DNA from: an uncultured Candidatus Melainabacteria bacterium
Lineage (GTDB): Bacteria > Cyanobacteriota > Vampirovibrionia > Gastranaerophilales > Gastranaerophilaceae
DNA length: 55,607 nucleotides
Assembly: GCA_949915775.1 (NCBI GenBank)
Contig: CATLEG010000003.1
Coordinates: 1-55,607, forward strand
Direction: 5' to 3'
Shown here piece after piece: positions 1 through 8,217 of the stretch. How positions within the stretch are numbered: position 1 is the stretch's first letter; the number at the start of each line of letters is the position of its first letter. The position numbers were made by a program, and so were the translations under genes. The notes under the pieces were generated by a model. The model saw only the letters and a list, made by a program, of their open reading frames with translations, was not told the DNA's origin and did not search any database.

Positions 1-336
1 CAATTCTTCCTCACTTGGAGCCTCCCCAAATAATAAAAGATAGGCAATCTTCTCAAAGCCATACCCATAATCTCCTATCCACTTTACCAAATTTTGCACA
101 TTATAACCACGATACCAAAGCTGCCCGTCACATGGTGTCTGCACACCATTTACATTTTGAAATGATATAATTTTGGAAATAGTGGTAAGTCCAGTAAGCA
201 CACCTTTTCCGTTCATATCACGCAGCCCTCGATTTACCCCATACTCCTCAAATAATGCATCTGATATACTATCATTTTTTCTGCAAATCGCTTCCTGTTT
301 CATGGCATAATTCATCAATTCATCTTCATTCCGCAT
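1..336 (-). CDS. Citrate synthase, N-terminal 112 residues (cut by window edge)
   Basis: This reading frame runs off the left edge of the window. It starts at an ATG at 336 preceded by a textbook AGGAGG ribosome site (343-348). Visible family motifs are YGVNRGLRDMNGKGVLTGL, then DGQLWYRGYNV and FEKIAYLLLFGEAPSEEEL. These match the N-terminal domain of citrate synthases, closest in flavour to the clostridial type with a long N-terminal arm. The enzyme would condense acetyl-CoA and oxaloacetate to citrate. The active-site His and Asp lie beyond the edge and cannot be checked. GC is about 39% by hand count over the first 300 bases, clearly above the neighbouring genes, and codons such as GAG, CAG and GGG are more frequent. 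That suggests horizontal transfer or a chimeric contig end. Confidence 0.85.
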   Translation of the reverse strand, partial: MRNEDELMNYAMKQEAICRKNDSISDALFEEYGVNRGLRDMNGKGVLTGLTTISKIISFQNVNGVQTPCDGQLWYRGYNVQNLVKWIGDYGYGFEKIAYLLLFGEAPSEEEL

Positions 337-486
337 ATATTACCTCCTGTCTGATTTTTTATTTCTTTTTCAAGTGCGCAAATATGAGTATTTTCTACTT
401 TTTCAAGAATTTGACAAAGTGTATTAACTTCATTATATACAGGAATTAATATGGTTATCTTTTTCATGAATACTGCCTTAATATAT

Positions 487-515
487 TTGTATTATTCTAA
501 AAAATATTGTACAAT
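487..515 (+). promoter_or_regulatory. Sigma-70-like promoter of the HD-GYP gene
   Basis: TTGTAT, a 17-nt spacer and TACAAT. Transcription would begin near 522, 34 nt before the chosen ATG at 556. This supports the shorter start over the upstream in-frame ATG at 451, which would lie before the promoter. The stretch 337-486 shows nothing else recognisable. Confidence 0.5.
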
Positions 516-555
516 AAAAACAGATAGTTGTAAATTTATATGGATTAAGAAAAAG

Positions 556-2247
556 ATGATTAAGTGTGATAAAGATATTATTAGAGAAGGCCTGACTCTT
601 TTAGAAGATAAAAAATATTCAGAGGCATTAAGTATTTTTGAGAAAGCTCAAAAATTTTATGCAAAAGAAAAATCTGACGAAAATGTATCAATAGTATTGA
701 GCTTGTCTGGTATGATTAAATATCTTCAGGATAAAAATAAATGTAATGAAGCTTTAAAAATTATTAATGATGCAAGATATTTAGCACAATATTCCAAAAA
801 TAATACTGCTAAAATTGTTAATGAATATGCATTGGGAACAATCAATTTTGGTGAAGGTGCAAAAGATGTGGCACTTATGCATTTTGACAATGCAAAAAAT
901 ATTGCAATGATACATGGGGATGAACTTTCTATTATGGGTTATGTTTTGACACGTACCAAACAAATAAAAAACGGTATGGAATTTACATTACCTGTTAAAA
1001 GCGACCCATTAGTTTCACTTGTAAAAATTGGCCGCTCCATTACGGCAGTGACTGATATTAACGTACTTTTAAAAGTTATTGCAGAAGAAACAAAGATTGC
1101 GATACAAGCTGACAGATGTACAGTTTTTCTTTTAGATAAAGAAAAAAATGAACTCTGGAGTAAAGTAGCACTTGGTATGGATAGCCAGGAAATAAGATTT
1201 CCTGCGAATAAGGGTTTAGCGGGATATGTCGTACAAACAGGTGAACCTCTAAATATTACCGATGCATATAGTGATTCCAGATTTAATCCTGATATTGATA
1301 AAAAAACAGGTTATACAACAAAAACAATCCTTTGTATGCCTATCAAAAATAATAATAAAGAAATTATAGGTGCTTTTCAGGTATTGAATAAACTTGGAGG
1401 AGTATTTACAAAAGGTGATGAAGATTTACTTGTTGCAATCGGAGGAAATGCATCTATTGCACTTGAAAATGCCCAGTTATTTGAACAGCAGAAAGAACTT
1501 TATAAAGAACAAAAAGAAATTTTTGAAAGTTTTATTGATACACTTGCAACCTCAATCGATGCACGTGATAAAATTACTGCTGGTCATTCAAGTCGTGTAA
1601 AACTTTACTCAATGCTTTTGGTAGAGCATCTTGGATGTGATGAAAAGTTTAAAGAACTTGTAGAAAAAGCTGCAATTTTGCACGACATTGGAAAAATCGG
1701 TATCAGAGATTCTGTTCTTCAAAAAGAAGGAAAACTTACAGATGATGAGTATAAACATATTCAAGAACATGTAAAAATTACTCATGATATTCTTGATAAA
1801 ATTTATATGTCAGATGATTTTAAAACAATAACTGAAATTGCATGCTCACATCACGAAAAATATGACGGTTCAGGATACTACAGACATTTAATCGGTGAAG
1901 ATATTCCATATGGCGGCAGAATTCTTGCTGTTGCAGATGTTTTTGATGCAATTACATCAAAACGTCATTACCGCGATAAAATGCCTATTCAAAATGTTAT
2001 TGATATTTTAATTTCTGGTAAAAACAAACATTTTGACGGTAAACTTGTTGACGAATTTTTGAATATATCTGTAGACAAAATCATAAGAGTATTTTTAACA
2101 GAAAACCATCATTGTTTTAAAGAAGAAGATTGTGAAATTTTAAAACACTTTAATTTAAAAAATATTTATGATTTTATTACAAATGAGAATGATGAAAATA
2201 AGCATGTTGCTGAATTGTTTAATTTTTATTATTCAGGGAATATATAG
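556..2247 (+). CDS. TPR-GAF-HD-GYP signalling protein (cyclic-di-GMP phosphodiesterase family)
   Basis: A 563-residue cytoplasmic protein. Residues 1-130 look like TPR-type helical repeats, about 150-310 form a GAF sensor domain, and about 330-530 an HD-GYP domain. The HD motif HDIGKIG is at about residue 376 and HHEKYDGSGY at about 432. The family hydrolyses cyclic-di-GMP. The signature GYP triplet reads GYY here, so activity or specificity may be altered, although the HD and HH metal ligands are present. The ATG at 556 follows a plausible promoter; an upstream ATG at 451 would add 35 residues of low-complexity sequence. The next gene begins 3 nt downstream and the following response regulator overlaps that gene, so the three are probably one signalling operon. 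Confidence 0.85.
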   Translation: MIKCDKDIIREGLTLLEDKKYSEALSIFEKAQKFYAKEKSDENVSIVLSLSGMIKYLQDKNKCNEALKIINDARYLAQYSKNNTAKIVNEYALGTINFGEGAKDVALMHFDNAKNIAMIHGDELSIMGYVLTRTKQIKNGMEFTLPVKSDPLVSLVKIGRSITAVTDINVLLKVIAEETKIAIQADRCTVFLLDKEKNELWSKVALGMDSQEIRFPANKGLAGYVVQTGEPLNITDAYSDSRFNPDIDKKTGYTTKTILCMPIKNNNKEIIGAFQVLNKLGGVFTKGDEDLLVAIGGNASIALENAQLFEQQKELYKEQKEIFESFIDTLATSIDARDKITAGHSSRVKLYSMLLVEHLGCDEKFKELVEKAAILHDIGKIGIRDSVLQKEGKLTDDEYKHIQEHVKITHDILDKIYMSDDFKTITEIACSHHEKYDGSGYYRHLIGEDIPYGGRILAVADVFDAITSKRHYRDKMPIQNVIDILISGKNKHFDGKLVDEFLNISVDKIIRVFLTENHHCFKEEDCEILKHFNLKNIYDFITNENDENKHVAELFNFYYSGNI

Positions 2248-2250
2248 TAA

Positions 2251-3792
2251 ATGAGAAAACTTATTAATACAATTTTCATAATGACTTTAATGGCTGCTCC
2301 GGTCCTAGCCGCCGAACAGTTTAATTCTACTTCGGGATTTGATGCGATTTCACCTGCCAGTCCTTTTAATCCTTCACCCGTAAATACTATCGCTCTGCCT
2401 GTTAAGAAAGCTACTCTTACTCATAACAGTATTCACAATCAATATGTATATGCTTTTGACAGATTCATGCAAAGTAATGTAAAAGCCGCATACCGCGATT
2501 TTAAAGTCCTAATTGAAACTATGAATAATAATGATTACGCATATATGCAAATGGCCGAGAAAATGGCTGATATCGGTTTGTTTAATCTTTCAGACTTAGC
2601 TTCATCTAAAATTGATGATAAAAGTATATCTGACTATTTAATAGAAGATATTAAAATGTATTATTACCCTTCAAAAAAATTAAAAACTGATGATGAAATT
2701 TATTTAGGCGAAGTTTTTTCAAATATAATTTATAATGACCAAAGCAGAGAAGCGACTTTAGAACTTGTAAAAAATACAACTCTTATGTCAGAATCCGATT
2801 ATGCAAATTATATCGCTGCTCTTGGTTATTTAAAATCCAATGATTTTGCAGATGCATCTATTTATATCGATAAAGCAATTAAAATGAATCCGCAAAATTT
2901 GAATTATAAAAAATTAAAAGCAGAAATTTTATCTCAAGGTAAAAAACCTCAAAATGCTCTTAAAATGGTTGATTATATTAAAGCTCAAAAGCTTTATTCA
3001 ACTGATTTTACAAGAAAAGTAAGTTCATTAGAACAATATGTTCTGTATAAATCTAAGAAAAATTATTCTGAAAAAATGTACCATTTAGGCTGTTATTATT
3101 ATTATGAAAATGAACCGGCAAAAGCTATACGATCATTACAAAGTGCGCTAAGTACAAAAAAGAAACTTAATAAAGATGTTTATGCAATATTATCAAGAGT
3201 ATATTTTGATTCTAAAGACTACGAAAAAGCTCAAGATTCTGCTTTAAAAGCACATAAATTAGATTCTAATAATGTAACAGCTTTACTTGTATTAGGAGAT
3301 TTGAGTTTTAGAACCTCTGATTATAAAAATGCTTTAAAATATTATAAAAACGCTGAAAATAACGATAAATCAACTTCAATTATCCCAATTAAAATTGCAT
3401 TAACATATGAACAGTTAAATAAAGAAAAAAAAGCTTTTGAAATTTATGAAAAAGTATTAAAAACTTATAATGATTGTTATATAGCATATTACAAAACTGC
3501 ATTAAAAGATAAATCTAAAGAAATTGCATATTTAAAAAAAGCAGTAGCAATTAATATGAATTTTAAAGATGCTTGGATTGATTTAGGCAGAACTGCATTA
3601 GAACAAGAAAATTTTATTGATGCAAAAAAATATTTATCTATAGCTAAATATATTGACGAAAATGATTTTAGATATTATTATTATCAAGGATTGCTTGCAA
3701 AAAAACAAGGATTAGACGGAATTCCTTATTTTAAAAAATCTGTAAGTTTAAATCCGAATTTTCAACCTGCAAAAGAGGAATTAAATATATGA
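2251..3792 (+). CDS. Secreted or periplasmic TPR-repeat protein
   Basis: A 513-residue protein with a clear N-terminal signal peptide (basic MRK, hydrophobic core, Ala-rich end near residue 21, then AEQ). After a Pro/Ser-rich linker it is almost entirely tetratricopeptide-like helix pairs, most regular in the C-terminal half (e.g. AYAILSRVYFDSKDYEKAQ-type spacing near residues 310-410). TPRs mediate protein-protein contacts; no catalytic domain is visible. It starts 3 nt after the HD-GYP stop, and its last codon overlaps the response-regulator start as ATGA, so translation is probably coupled. A sensor or scaffold role next to the two response regulators is inference. Confidence 0.8.
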   Translation: MRKLINTIFIMTLMAAPVLAAEQFNSTSGFDAISPASPFNPSPVNTIALPVKKATLTHNSIHNQYVYAFDRFMQSNVKAAYRDFKVLIETMNNNDYAYMQMAEKMADIGLFNLSDLASSKIDDKSISDYLIEDIKMYYYPSKKLKTDDEIYLGEVFSNIIYNDQSREATLELVKNTTLMSESDYANYIAALGYLKSNDFADASIYIDKAIKMNPQNLNYKKLKAEILSQGKKPQNALKMVDYIKAQKLYSTDFTRKVSSLEQYVLYKSKKNYSEKMYHLGCYYYYENEPAKAIRSLQSALSTKKKLNKDVYAILSRVYFDSKDYEKAQDSALKAHKLDSNNVTALLVLGDLSFRTSDYKNALKYYKNAENNDKSTSIIPIKIALTYEQLNKEKKAFEIYEKVLKTYNDCYIAYYKTALKDKSKEIAYLKKAVAINMNFKDAWIDLGRTALEQENFIDAKKYLSIAKYIDENDFRYYYYQGLLAKKQGLDGIPYFKKSVSLNPNFQPAKEELNI

Positions 3793-4436
3793 AAAAAAAT
3801 ATTTTAATAGTAGAAGATCATGAATTAACAAGATTTGGACTTAAAACAACTTTTGAAGGTGTTGATTATGTCGAAAATATCTATGAAGCAGATTCAGCAG
3901 AAAAAGCCATTGATATTTTCAATAAAAATAATATTGAAATAATAATAATGGATTTAGGATTGCCTAATATGAACGGTATTGAAGCAACCAGCCAAATTCG
4001 CTCTTCAAATAAAGACGTGAAAATAATTATTTTAACATCTCATAATGATGAAAAAGAAGTTTTACACAGCCTTAAAGCCGGCGCAAATGCATATTGTTCA
4101 AAAGAAATAAATCCACAAAGACTTATTGAAGTTGTGCGCTCTGTAGCAGACGGCGCTGCATGGTTTGATCCCAGTATTGCACACATTGTTTTAAAAGCCA
4201 GTGCAAATTCTCCAATATTTGAATCAGAGAACAATGCAAAAAATTATGACTTAACTGCACGCGAAGCACAAATTTTAAAACTTATGACAGAAGGTTATAG
4301 CAACATGGAAATCGCTCAAATGCTTGTCATAAGTATCAATACTACAAAAGCACACGTTGCAAATATTTTGCAAAAATTGGAAGTCGATGACAGACTTCAA
4401 GCAGCCCTAAAAGCACTGAAATACAAAATAGTATAA
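3789..4436 (+). CDS. NarL/FixJ-type response regulator
   Basis: A 215-residue two-domain regulator. The receiver domain (about 1-120) has the acidic pair VEDHE, the phosphoacceptor Asp in IIIMDLGLPNMNG, the Thr/Ser switch ILTSH and the conserved Lys in CSKEINP. The LuxR-type helix-turn-helix (about 148-212) carries LTAREAQILKLMTEGYSN and the DNA-reading helix ISINTTKAHVANILQKL. It should bind DNA after phosphorylation by a histidine kinase, but no kinase is seen in this window. The start overlaps the upstream TPR gene by 4 nt (ATGA). Confidence 0.9.
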   Translation: MKKNILIVEDHELTRFGLKTTFEGVDYVENIYEADSAEKAIDIFNKNNIEIIIMDLGLPNMNGIEATSQIRSSNKDVKIIILTSHNDEKEVLHSLKAGANAYCSKEINPQRLIEVVRSVADGAAWFDPSIAHIVLKASANSPIFESENNAKNYDLTAREAQILKLMTEGYSNMEIAQMLVISINTTKAHVANILQKLEVDDRLQAALKALKYKIV

Positions 4437-4479
4437 AAAAGATACTATTCCCTCCCATACCTAACTAAAGGAGAAACAA

Positions 4480-5064
4480 TTGACAAACGTTCTGTTAGTT
4501 GATGACAATTCTAAATACTTGAAAGATGCACTTCCATTTTACGGGTATGAAGTGCAGACAGCGTTTGATGGAATTCAAGCATTAAAAACACTTGATAAAA
4601 ACAATGGTATTGACATTGTGCTTCTTGATGTTATGATGCCTAATATGGATGGATGGCAAACTTTAAAAGCTATTCGTTCAAACGAAAAAACAAAACATTT
4701 ACCTGTAATTATGCTTACAGCAGTAAATGAGGACCAAAAAATGGTCGCCGGACTAAAAAACGGTGCCGACGATTATATTGTAAAACCATTTATTTTACCC
4801 AATTTACTTGCAAGAATGGAAGCAGTTCTCAGAAGATGCTGCATTTCTAAAAATCTAAAACCTGAAAAAGAGAACATTTTAAAACCATTAACCTCAAAAG
4901 AAAAAGAAGTTTTAGACTACGTGGCACAAGGTTTTTCAAACAAAGATATTGCAGAAAAAATGTTTGTAAGAGAAGTTACTGTAAAAACTCACCTAAACAG
5001 TATATTTAAAAAATTAAAAGTTACCAATAGAACGCAGGCTGTATTGCTTGCAAAGCAAATTTAA
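4480..5064 (+). CDS. Response regulator with LuxR-type HTH (second, TTG start)
   Basis: A 194-residue receiver plus LuxR-HTH protein. It starts at TTG (4480) after AAAGGAG at 4469-4475. The receiver has LLVDDN, the phosphoacceptor Asp in IVLLDVMMPNMDG, IMLTA and the Lys in IVKPF. The C-terminal helix-turn-helix reads LTSKEKEVLDYVAQGFSN, then VREVTVKTHLNSIFKKL. The VDDN/VKPF receiver is of OmpR/PleD flavour joined to a NarL-type output, a combination common in cyanobacterial regulators. It is only about 25% similar by eye to the preceding regulator, so this is not a recent duplication. It probably shares the signalling operon, with a 43-nt gap. Confidence 0.88.
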   Translation: MTNVLLVDDNSKYLKDALPFYGYEVQTAFDGIQALKTLDKNNGIDIVLLDVMMPNMDGWQTLKAIRSNEKTKHLPVIMLTAVNEDQKMVAGLKNGADDYIVKPFILPNLLARMEAVLRRCCISKNLKPEKENILKPLTSKEKEVLDYVAQGFSNKDIAEKMFVREVTVKTHLNSIFKKLKVTNRTQAVLLAKQI

Positions 5065-5076
5065 TAGGAGAATTAA

Positions 5077-5610
5077 ATGATAGATTATACAAAAGAAGAA
5101 TTAGTGGAATTATTAAGAAAAAACCCTGAAAGATTTAACGAATGGAAAATTGAACAGGAAGAAATTGATTTATCTGAAGTTGATTTTTCCGGTATTAATT
5201 TGAGTGAAATCGATTTTTCTGACATTGATTTGAATTCAAGCTCTTTTGCTGACTGTGTTTTGAGCTTTGTGAATTTTACAAATACAGATTTAACATCAGT
5301 TGATTTTACAAGAGCACGTGTATTGGAATGTGATTTTACAGATGCACTTTTAACAGGTGCTGATTGTAGTTATGCCGAAATGACTTATTGTAATTTTTCA
5401 GATGCTGATATGGCTGGATGTATTTTATCAGAAACTGATTTATCAAATTCAGATTTAACAGCATCTGTAAACCTGAATGCCTCTCGCTATGATGATGATA
5501 CAGTATGGCCGGATGATGATATGCTGCCTGAAGATTTTGACGGAACAGGACATAAAGATTTATCATCACTACAAGATGACGATGAAGATACTGTTTCTTC
5601 AGATTGGTAA
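5077..5610 (+). CDS. Pentapeptide-repeat protein
   Basis: A 177-residue acidic protein. After a helical start (YTKEELVELLRKNPERFNEWK), residues 30-140 are A(D/N)LxX-type pentapeptide repeats, e.g. SEVDFSGINLSEIDFSDID and FTNTDLTSVDFTRARV. These fold as a right-handed quadrilateral beta-helix. The tail (ASRYDDDTVWPDDD, then an Asp/Ser-rich end) resembles the C-terminus of many cyanobacterial pentapeptide proteins. The biochemical role is unknown. TAGGAG lies before the ATG, and the gene is 12 nt after the response regulator. Confidence 0.85.
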   Translation: MIDYTKEELVELLRKNPERFNEWKIEQEEIDLSEVDFSGINLSEIDFSDIDLNSSSFADCVLSFVNFTNTDLTSVDFTRARVLECDFTDALLTGADCSYAEMTYCNFSDADMAGCILSETDLSNSDLTASVNLNASRYDDDTVWPDDDMLPEDFDGTGHKDLSSLQDDDEDTVSSDW

Positions 5611-5661
5611 AAAAAATTGACTTCTTGAAATAAATGACTAAAATATTATCAGAGGGATATA

Positions 5662-5913
5662 ATGCGTTTAGTAGAAAAATTAAAAGAGTTTGAAAATCAA
5701 TACATGTTTATAAAATGGGCAACCGGTGGAGAATATGGAAAACTTATTTATGCCGGAGATGATTTTATAGAATTTAATGTTATAGATGTTGATTCAATGG
5801 AATATTCTGAGACAGTTTTAATACACAGTCCTTTAATTTTGGAAGTTGCAATCGGCGGGGCAGATGTTCAGCGTATTGTTGCCGAAGTCTCTTCAAAGTT
5901 GACTCTTGAATAG
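5662..5913 (+). CDS. Conserved small protein of unknown function (83 aa)
   Basis: An 83-residue protein with the ribosome site AGAGGGA before its ATG. It has no signal peptide or membrane segment. The pattern is a short helix (LVEKLKEFENQY), then mostly beta-strand sequence (FIKWATGGEYGKLIYAGDDFIEF...) and a Gly-rich loop GGADVQR. This suggests a small beta-barrel (LSm/SH3-like), but I do not recognise the family. It lies between the pentapeptide gene and another unknown on the same strand, and a weak AT hairpin follows the stop (5918-5947). Confidence 0.6.
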   Translation: MRLVEKLKEFENQYMFIKWATGGEYGKLIYAGDDFIEFNVIDVDSMEYSETVLIHSPLILEVAIGGADVQRIVAEVSSKLTLE

Positions 5914-6036
5914 TATTATATATGTTTTTTGAAAAAAATACATATATTTGTGTATTCATATTTGTAAAGAAAAAAAATATAATGTTTACAATACAATATG
6001 TTTATTATTACATGTGGATATAAGGACGGATAAAAA

Positions 6037-6681
6037 TTGTTAAATAACTTTGAAAGCTTTGATAACTCTGAAACATCAGCAAGAAAATCGGCACTTATAC
6101 AGGAAAGAGTCGGACTTGTTTCGACACATATGTATAAGCAATTTTTAGATTACCAGCATGCAAATGTAAACACAAGCGAAATTTTTTCAAGAATGCTTGA
6201 TAATCTTCAAATTGTTGTGGATACATTAAAGGAAGCGTTTTCATCAAGAAACATTACAACTCAAAATATTTATGTAGATACTGATCCTCAGCGTTCAGTT
6301 GTTATTGTAAATATCTTGTGGCATAAAATGAGTTTTACAACTCGTTGTAACTATCAACCTCAGGCATTATACAGAGAAGACGGTCAGCATCTATTTTCAA
6401 GCAGAATAATGGCAATTAAAGGTAATTATTATGAACTTATGAAAGGTGTAACAGACCATGATGAAGAAATGGGTAAACTTCTTGATAATGAAGTTGCATC
6501 TTTATTTATTCCGCCTGAATCTACTCAAAATTCCATTATGAAAATTCGTCATTTACCAAATCGTGAATTTTATCTTAATCAGGTTGATGCTCCGCGTGAA
6601 TTTGTTTTGAAAGTTGTAGAAACAATATGTGGCGGCGGTTTCTACCATGAAGAAGGTGCCAGAAAAAGTTTTAATATATAG
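6037..6681 (+). CDS. Uncharacterised 214-residue cytoplasmic protein (TTG start)
   Basis: Starts at TTG 6037 behind AAGGACGG; the next in-frame ATG would lose the conserved-looking N-terminus. No signal peptide or transmembrane segment. It is a mixed alpha/beta protein with a helical first 75 residues, a strand-rich centre (NIYVDTDPQRSVVIVNILWH) and the distinctive end ICGGGFYHEEGARKSF. I do not recognise the family. Length, normal codon use and a ribosome site support a real gene. Its stop codon (6679-6681) directly abuts the antisense-RNA promoter of the peptide unit on the other strand. Confidence 0.6.
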   Translation: MLNNFESFDNSETSARKSALIQERVGLVSTHMYKQFLDYQHANVNTSEIFSRMLDNLQIVVDTLKEAFSSRNITTQNIYVDTDPQRSVVIVNILWHKMSFTTRCNYQPQALYREDGQHLFSSRIMAIKGNYYELMKGVTDHDEEMGKLLDNEVASLFIPPESTQNSIMKIRHLPNREFYLNQVDAPREFVLKVVETICGGGFYHEEGARKSFNI

Positions 6682-6683
6682 GG

Positions 6684-6711
6684 TTGAAATTTCTTAAAAG
6701 AGAGTTATAAT
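6684..6711 (+). promoter_or_regulatory. Antisense-RNA promoter, peptide unit copy A
   Basis: TTGAAA, 16-nt spacer, TATAAT. It faces into the 3' end of the small peptide gene on the minus strand. The same TTGAAA-16-TATAAT arrangement is found at the equivalent place in copies B and C. Confidence 0.65.
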
Positions 6712-6717
6712 ATAAAT

Positions 6718-6812
6718 ATAAGGGCGAGAGGATTGCCGTCCTCTCTTTAAAAGCCCCGTTAATTGGATTTAAGCACTAATATTATCAGTAAGATAAGCGT
6801 TAGTGCTTTTTC
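6718..6812 (+). ncRNA. Predicted antisense RNA, type I TA unit copy A
   Basis: About 95 nt. It has a 5' hairpin GAGAGGA/TCCTCTC (6726-6745) enclosed by GGGC/GCCC, then a second stem AAGCACTAA/TTAGTGCTT (6771-6808) followed by TTTTT, which is a Rho-independent terminator lying inside the peptide gene. It overlaps the 3' half of the peptide mRNA, as antitoxin RNAs of Fst/TxpA-type systems do. The ends are predicted from the promoter and terminator only. Confidence 0.6.
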
Positions 6813-6830
6813 AGTTATACTGAATTCCAT
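6759..6830 (-). CDS. Small hydrophobic peptide, putative type I toxin copy A (23 aa)
   Basis: A 23-residue peptide, MEFSITEKALTLILLIILVL then KSN: a short polar start, a single hydrophobic Leu/Ile helix and a basic end. This is the layout of membrane-acting type I toxins. The ATG (6828-6830) follows a perfect anti-SD match, AAAGGAGGTGAT (6835-6846). The mRNA leader can fold CTTTCG against CGAAAG, which includes part of the Shine-Dalgarno. An antisense RNA promoter sits just beyond the stop. Two related copies are at 10293 and 11043. Peptide expression and toxicity are inference. Confidence 0.6.
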   Translation of the reverse strand: MEFSITEKALTLILLIILVLKSN

Positions 6831-6908
6831 CTTCATCACCTCCTTTCGTCGTTTTACTGATTTATAGTCCGTTCGCCGAAAGCAAGGTAATTAGGCTTAC
6901 CCGCTTTT

Positions 6909-6937
6909 ATAATACATCTTGAACAAGAAAATGTCAA
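6909..6937 (-). promoter_or_regulatory. Sense promoter, peptide unit copy A
   Basis: TTGACA, 17-nt spacer, TATTAT, read on the minus strand; near-consensus. Predicted start near 6902 gives a ~70-nt structured leader that begins with the GGGTAAGCC shared by all three copies. Confidence 0.65.
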
Positions 6938-7008
6938 TATTATTAAAATTAGATATTAAAAAACTTATAAAGTAATGGACTTTTTCGCATTCTGTATAAA
7001 AAGACAAC

Positions 7009-7038
7009 AAAAAAGCTCCCCAATAGGAGAGCTTTTTA
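7009..7038 (-). terminator. Rho-independent terminator of the GGGtGRT operon
   Basis: On the minus strand, AAAAAGCTCTCC / GGGGAGCTTTTTT around the loop TATT. It lies 125 nt downstream of the GGGtGRT stop. Between them (7041-7161) is a fragment of the dispersed repeat that begins GAGATTGCCAC, also seen near 52704. Confidence 0.7.
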
Positions 7039-7161
7039 AATATTATGAGATTGCCACATCATGCTCCGCAACTTGGTTGCTCGCGTTAAACGGGTCTACG
7101 GTTTGTGCCTGCAATGGCTGTGCCATTTTGTCACAAAGCCTCGCCCTCTGCTCGCAATCCG

Positions 7162-8166
7162 CTATTTGCTTAACGCACCGGCAACAGCTACTGCAACTGC
7201 AACAGTTGCACCAACCATCGGATTGTTACCCATACCGATTACGCCCATCATTTCTACGTGTGCCGGAACTGATGATGAACCTGCAAATTGAGCATCACCA
7301 TGCATTCTGCCCATAGTATCTGTCATACCGTATGAAGCAGGACCTGCTGCAACGTTATCAGGGTGTAAAGTTCTTCCAGTACCGCCGCCTGATGCTACTG
7401 AGAAGTATTTTCTATCATTTTCCCAGCACCATTTTTTGTAAGTACCGGCAACAGGGTGTTGGAAACGAGTCGGGTTAGTTGAATTACCTGTAATAGAAAC
7501 ATCAACACCTTCTTTTATCATAATTGCAACACCTTCGTTTACATCATCAGCACCGTAGCAGCGAACAGCAGCTCTTTCACCTTCTGAGAATGGTGTTTCT
7601 TTAACAACTTTTAATTCGCCTGTTTTGTAATCATATTTAGTTTCAACAGCTGTAAAACCGTTAATTCTTGCGATTACATAAGCTGCATCTTTTCCAAGAC
7701 CGTTCAAGATTACTCTTAAAGGTTCTTTTCTAACTTTGTTAGCATTTCTTGCAATACCAATAGCACCTTCAGCAGCGGCAAAAGATTCGTGACCTGCTAA
7801 GAAACAGAAACATTTAGTTTCTTCTCTCAAAAGCATAGCCGCTAAGTTACCATGACCAATACCAACTTGTCTTCTGTCACCTACAGAACCCGGGATTGCA
7901 AATGCTTGCAAGCCTAAGCCGATAGCCTCAGCTGCTTCAGCAGCAGATTTAACTTCTTTTTTCAATGCAATAGCACAACCTAAAGTATATGCCCAAACTG
8001 CGTTTTCAAATGCGATAGGCTGAATACCTTTAACAATCGCATCAACATCAATTCCTTTTGATACGCATAAATCGCGAGCTTCTTCCAAGTTTTTGAAACC
8101 ATATTCCGGTAAAACTTTTTTCAAAGAAGCTTCACGTCTATCTTGTCCTTCAAATTTTACTGTCAT
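7162..8166 (-). CDS. GGGtGRT protein
   Basis: A 334-residue cytoplasmic protein recognised by its eponymous motif ASGGGTGRTLHPDN and a C-terminal Ala/Val-rich helix (GATVAVAVAVAGALSK). The family is widespread in anaerobes and normally sits beside a NifU-like scaffold protein, as here (the upstream gene at 8296). The biochemical function is not established. The start is the ATG at 8166 with AGAGGA upstream; the in-frame extension to 8253 would translate a palindromic repeat lying in the intergenic region. The operon partner is separated by 129 nt containing that repeat. Confidence 0.9.
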   Translation of the reverse strand: MTVKFEGQDRREASLKKVLPEYGFKNLEEARDLCVSKGIDVDAIVKGIQPIAFENAVWAYTLGCAIALKKEVKSAAEAAEAIGLGLQAFAIPGSVGDRRQVGIGHGNLAAMLLREETKCFCFLAGHESFAAAEGAIGIARNANKVRKEPLRVILNGLGKDAAYVIARINGFTAVETKYDYKTGELKVVKETPFSEGERAAVRCYGADDVNEGVAIMIKEGVDVSITGNSTNPTRFQHPVAGTYKKWCWENDRKYFSVASGGGTGRTLHPDNVAAGPASYGMTDTMGRMHGDAQFAGSSSVPAHVEMMGVIGMGNNPMVGATVAVAVAVAGALSK

Positions 8167-8217
8167 TTTTATTTTCCTCTTAATTTTTTGTAACGTTATC
8201 CTTTTCCTAGGACCTAA

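Noticed and set aside
255-449. 64-aa plus-strand ORF
   Set aside because: It lies antisense to the start of the citrate synthase and runs into AT-rich spacer; low-complexity Phe/Tyr/Ile content, no ribosome site.
451-555. N-terminal extension of the HD-GYP protein
   Set aside because: A promoter with 17-nt spacing lies inside it and the residues are AT-driven low complexity; ATG 556 fits better.
6975-7316. Plus-strand ORFs near 7.0-7.3 kb
   Set aside because: They overlap the GGGtGRT 3' end and its terminator in antisense; shadows of a repeat fragment.
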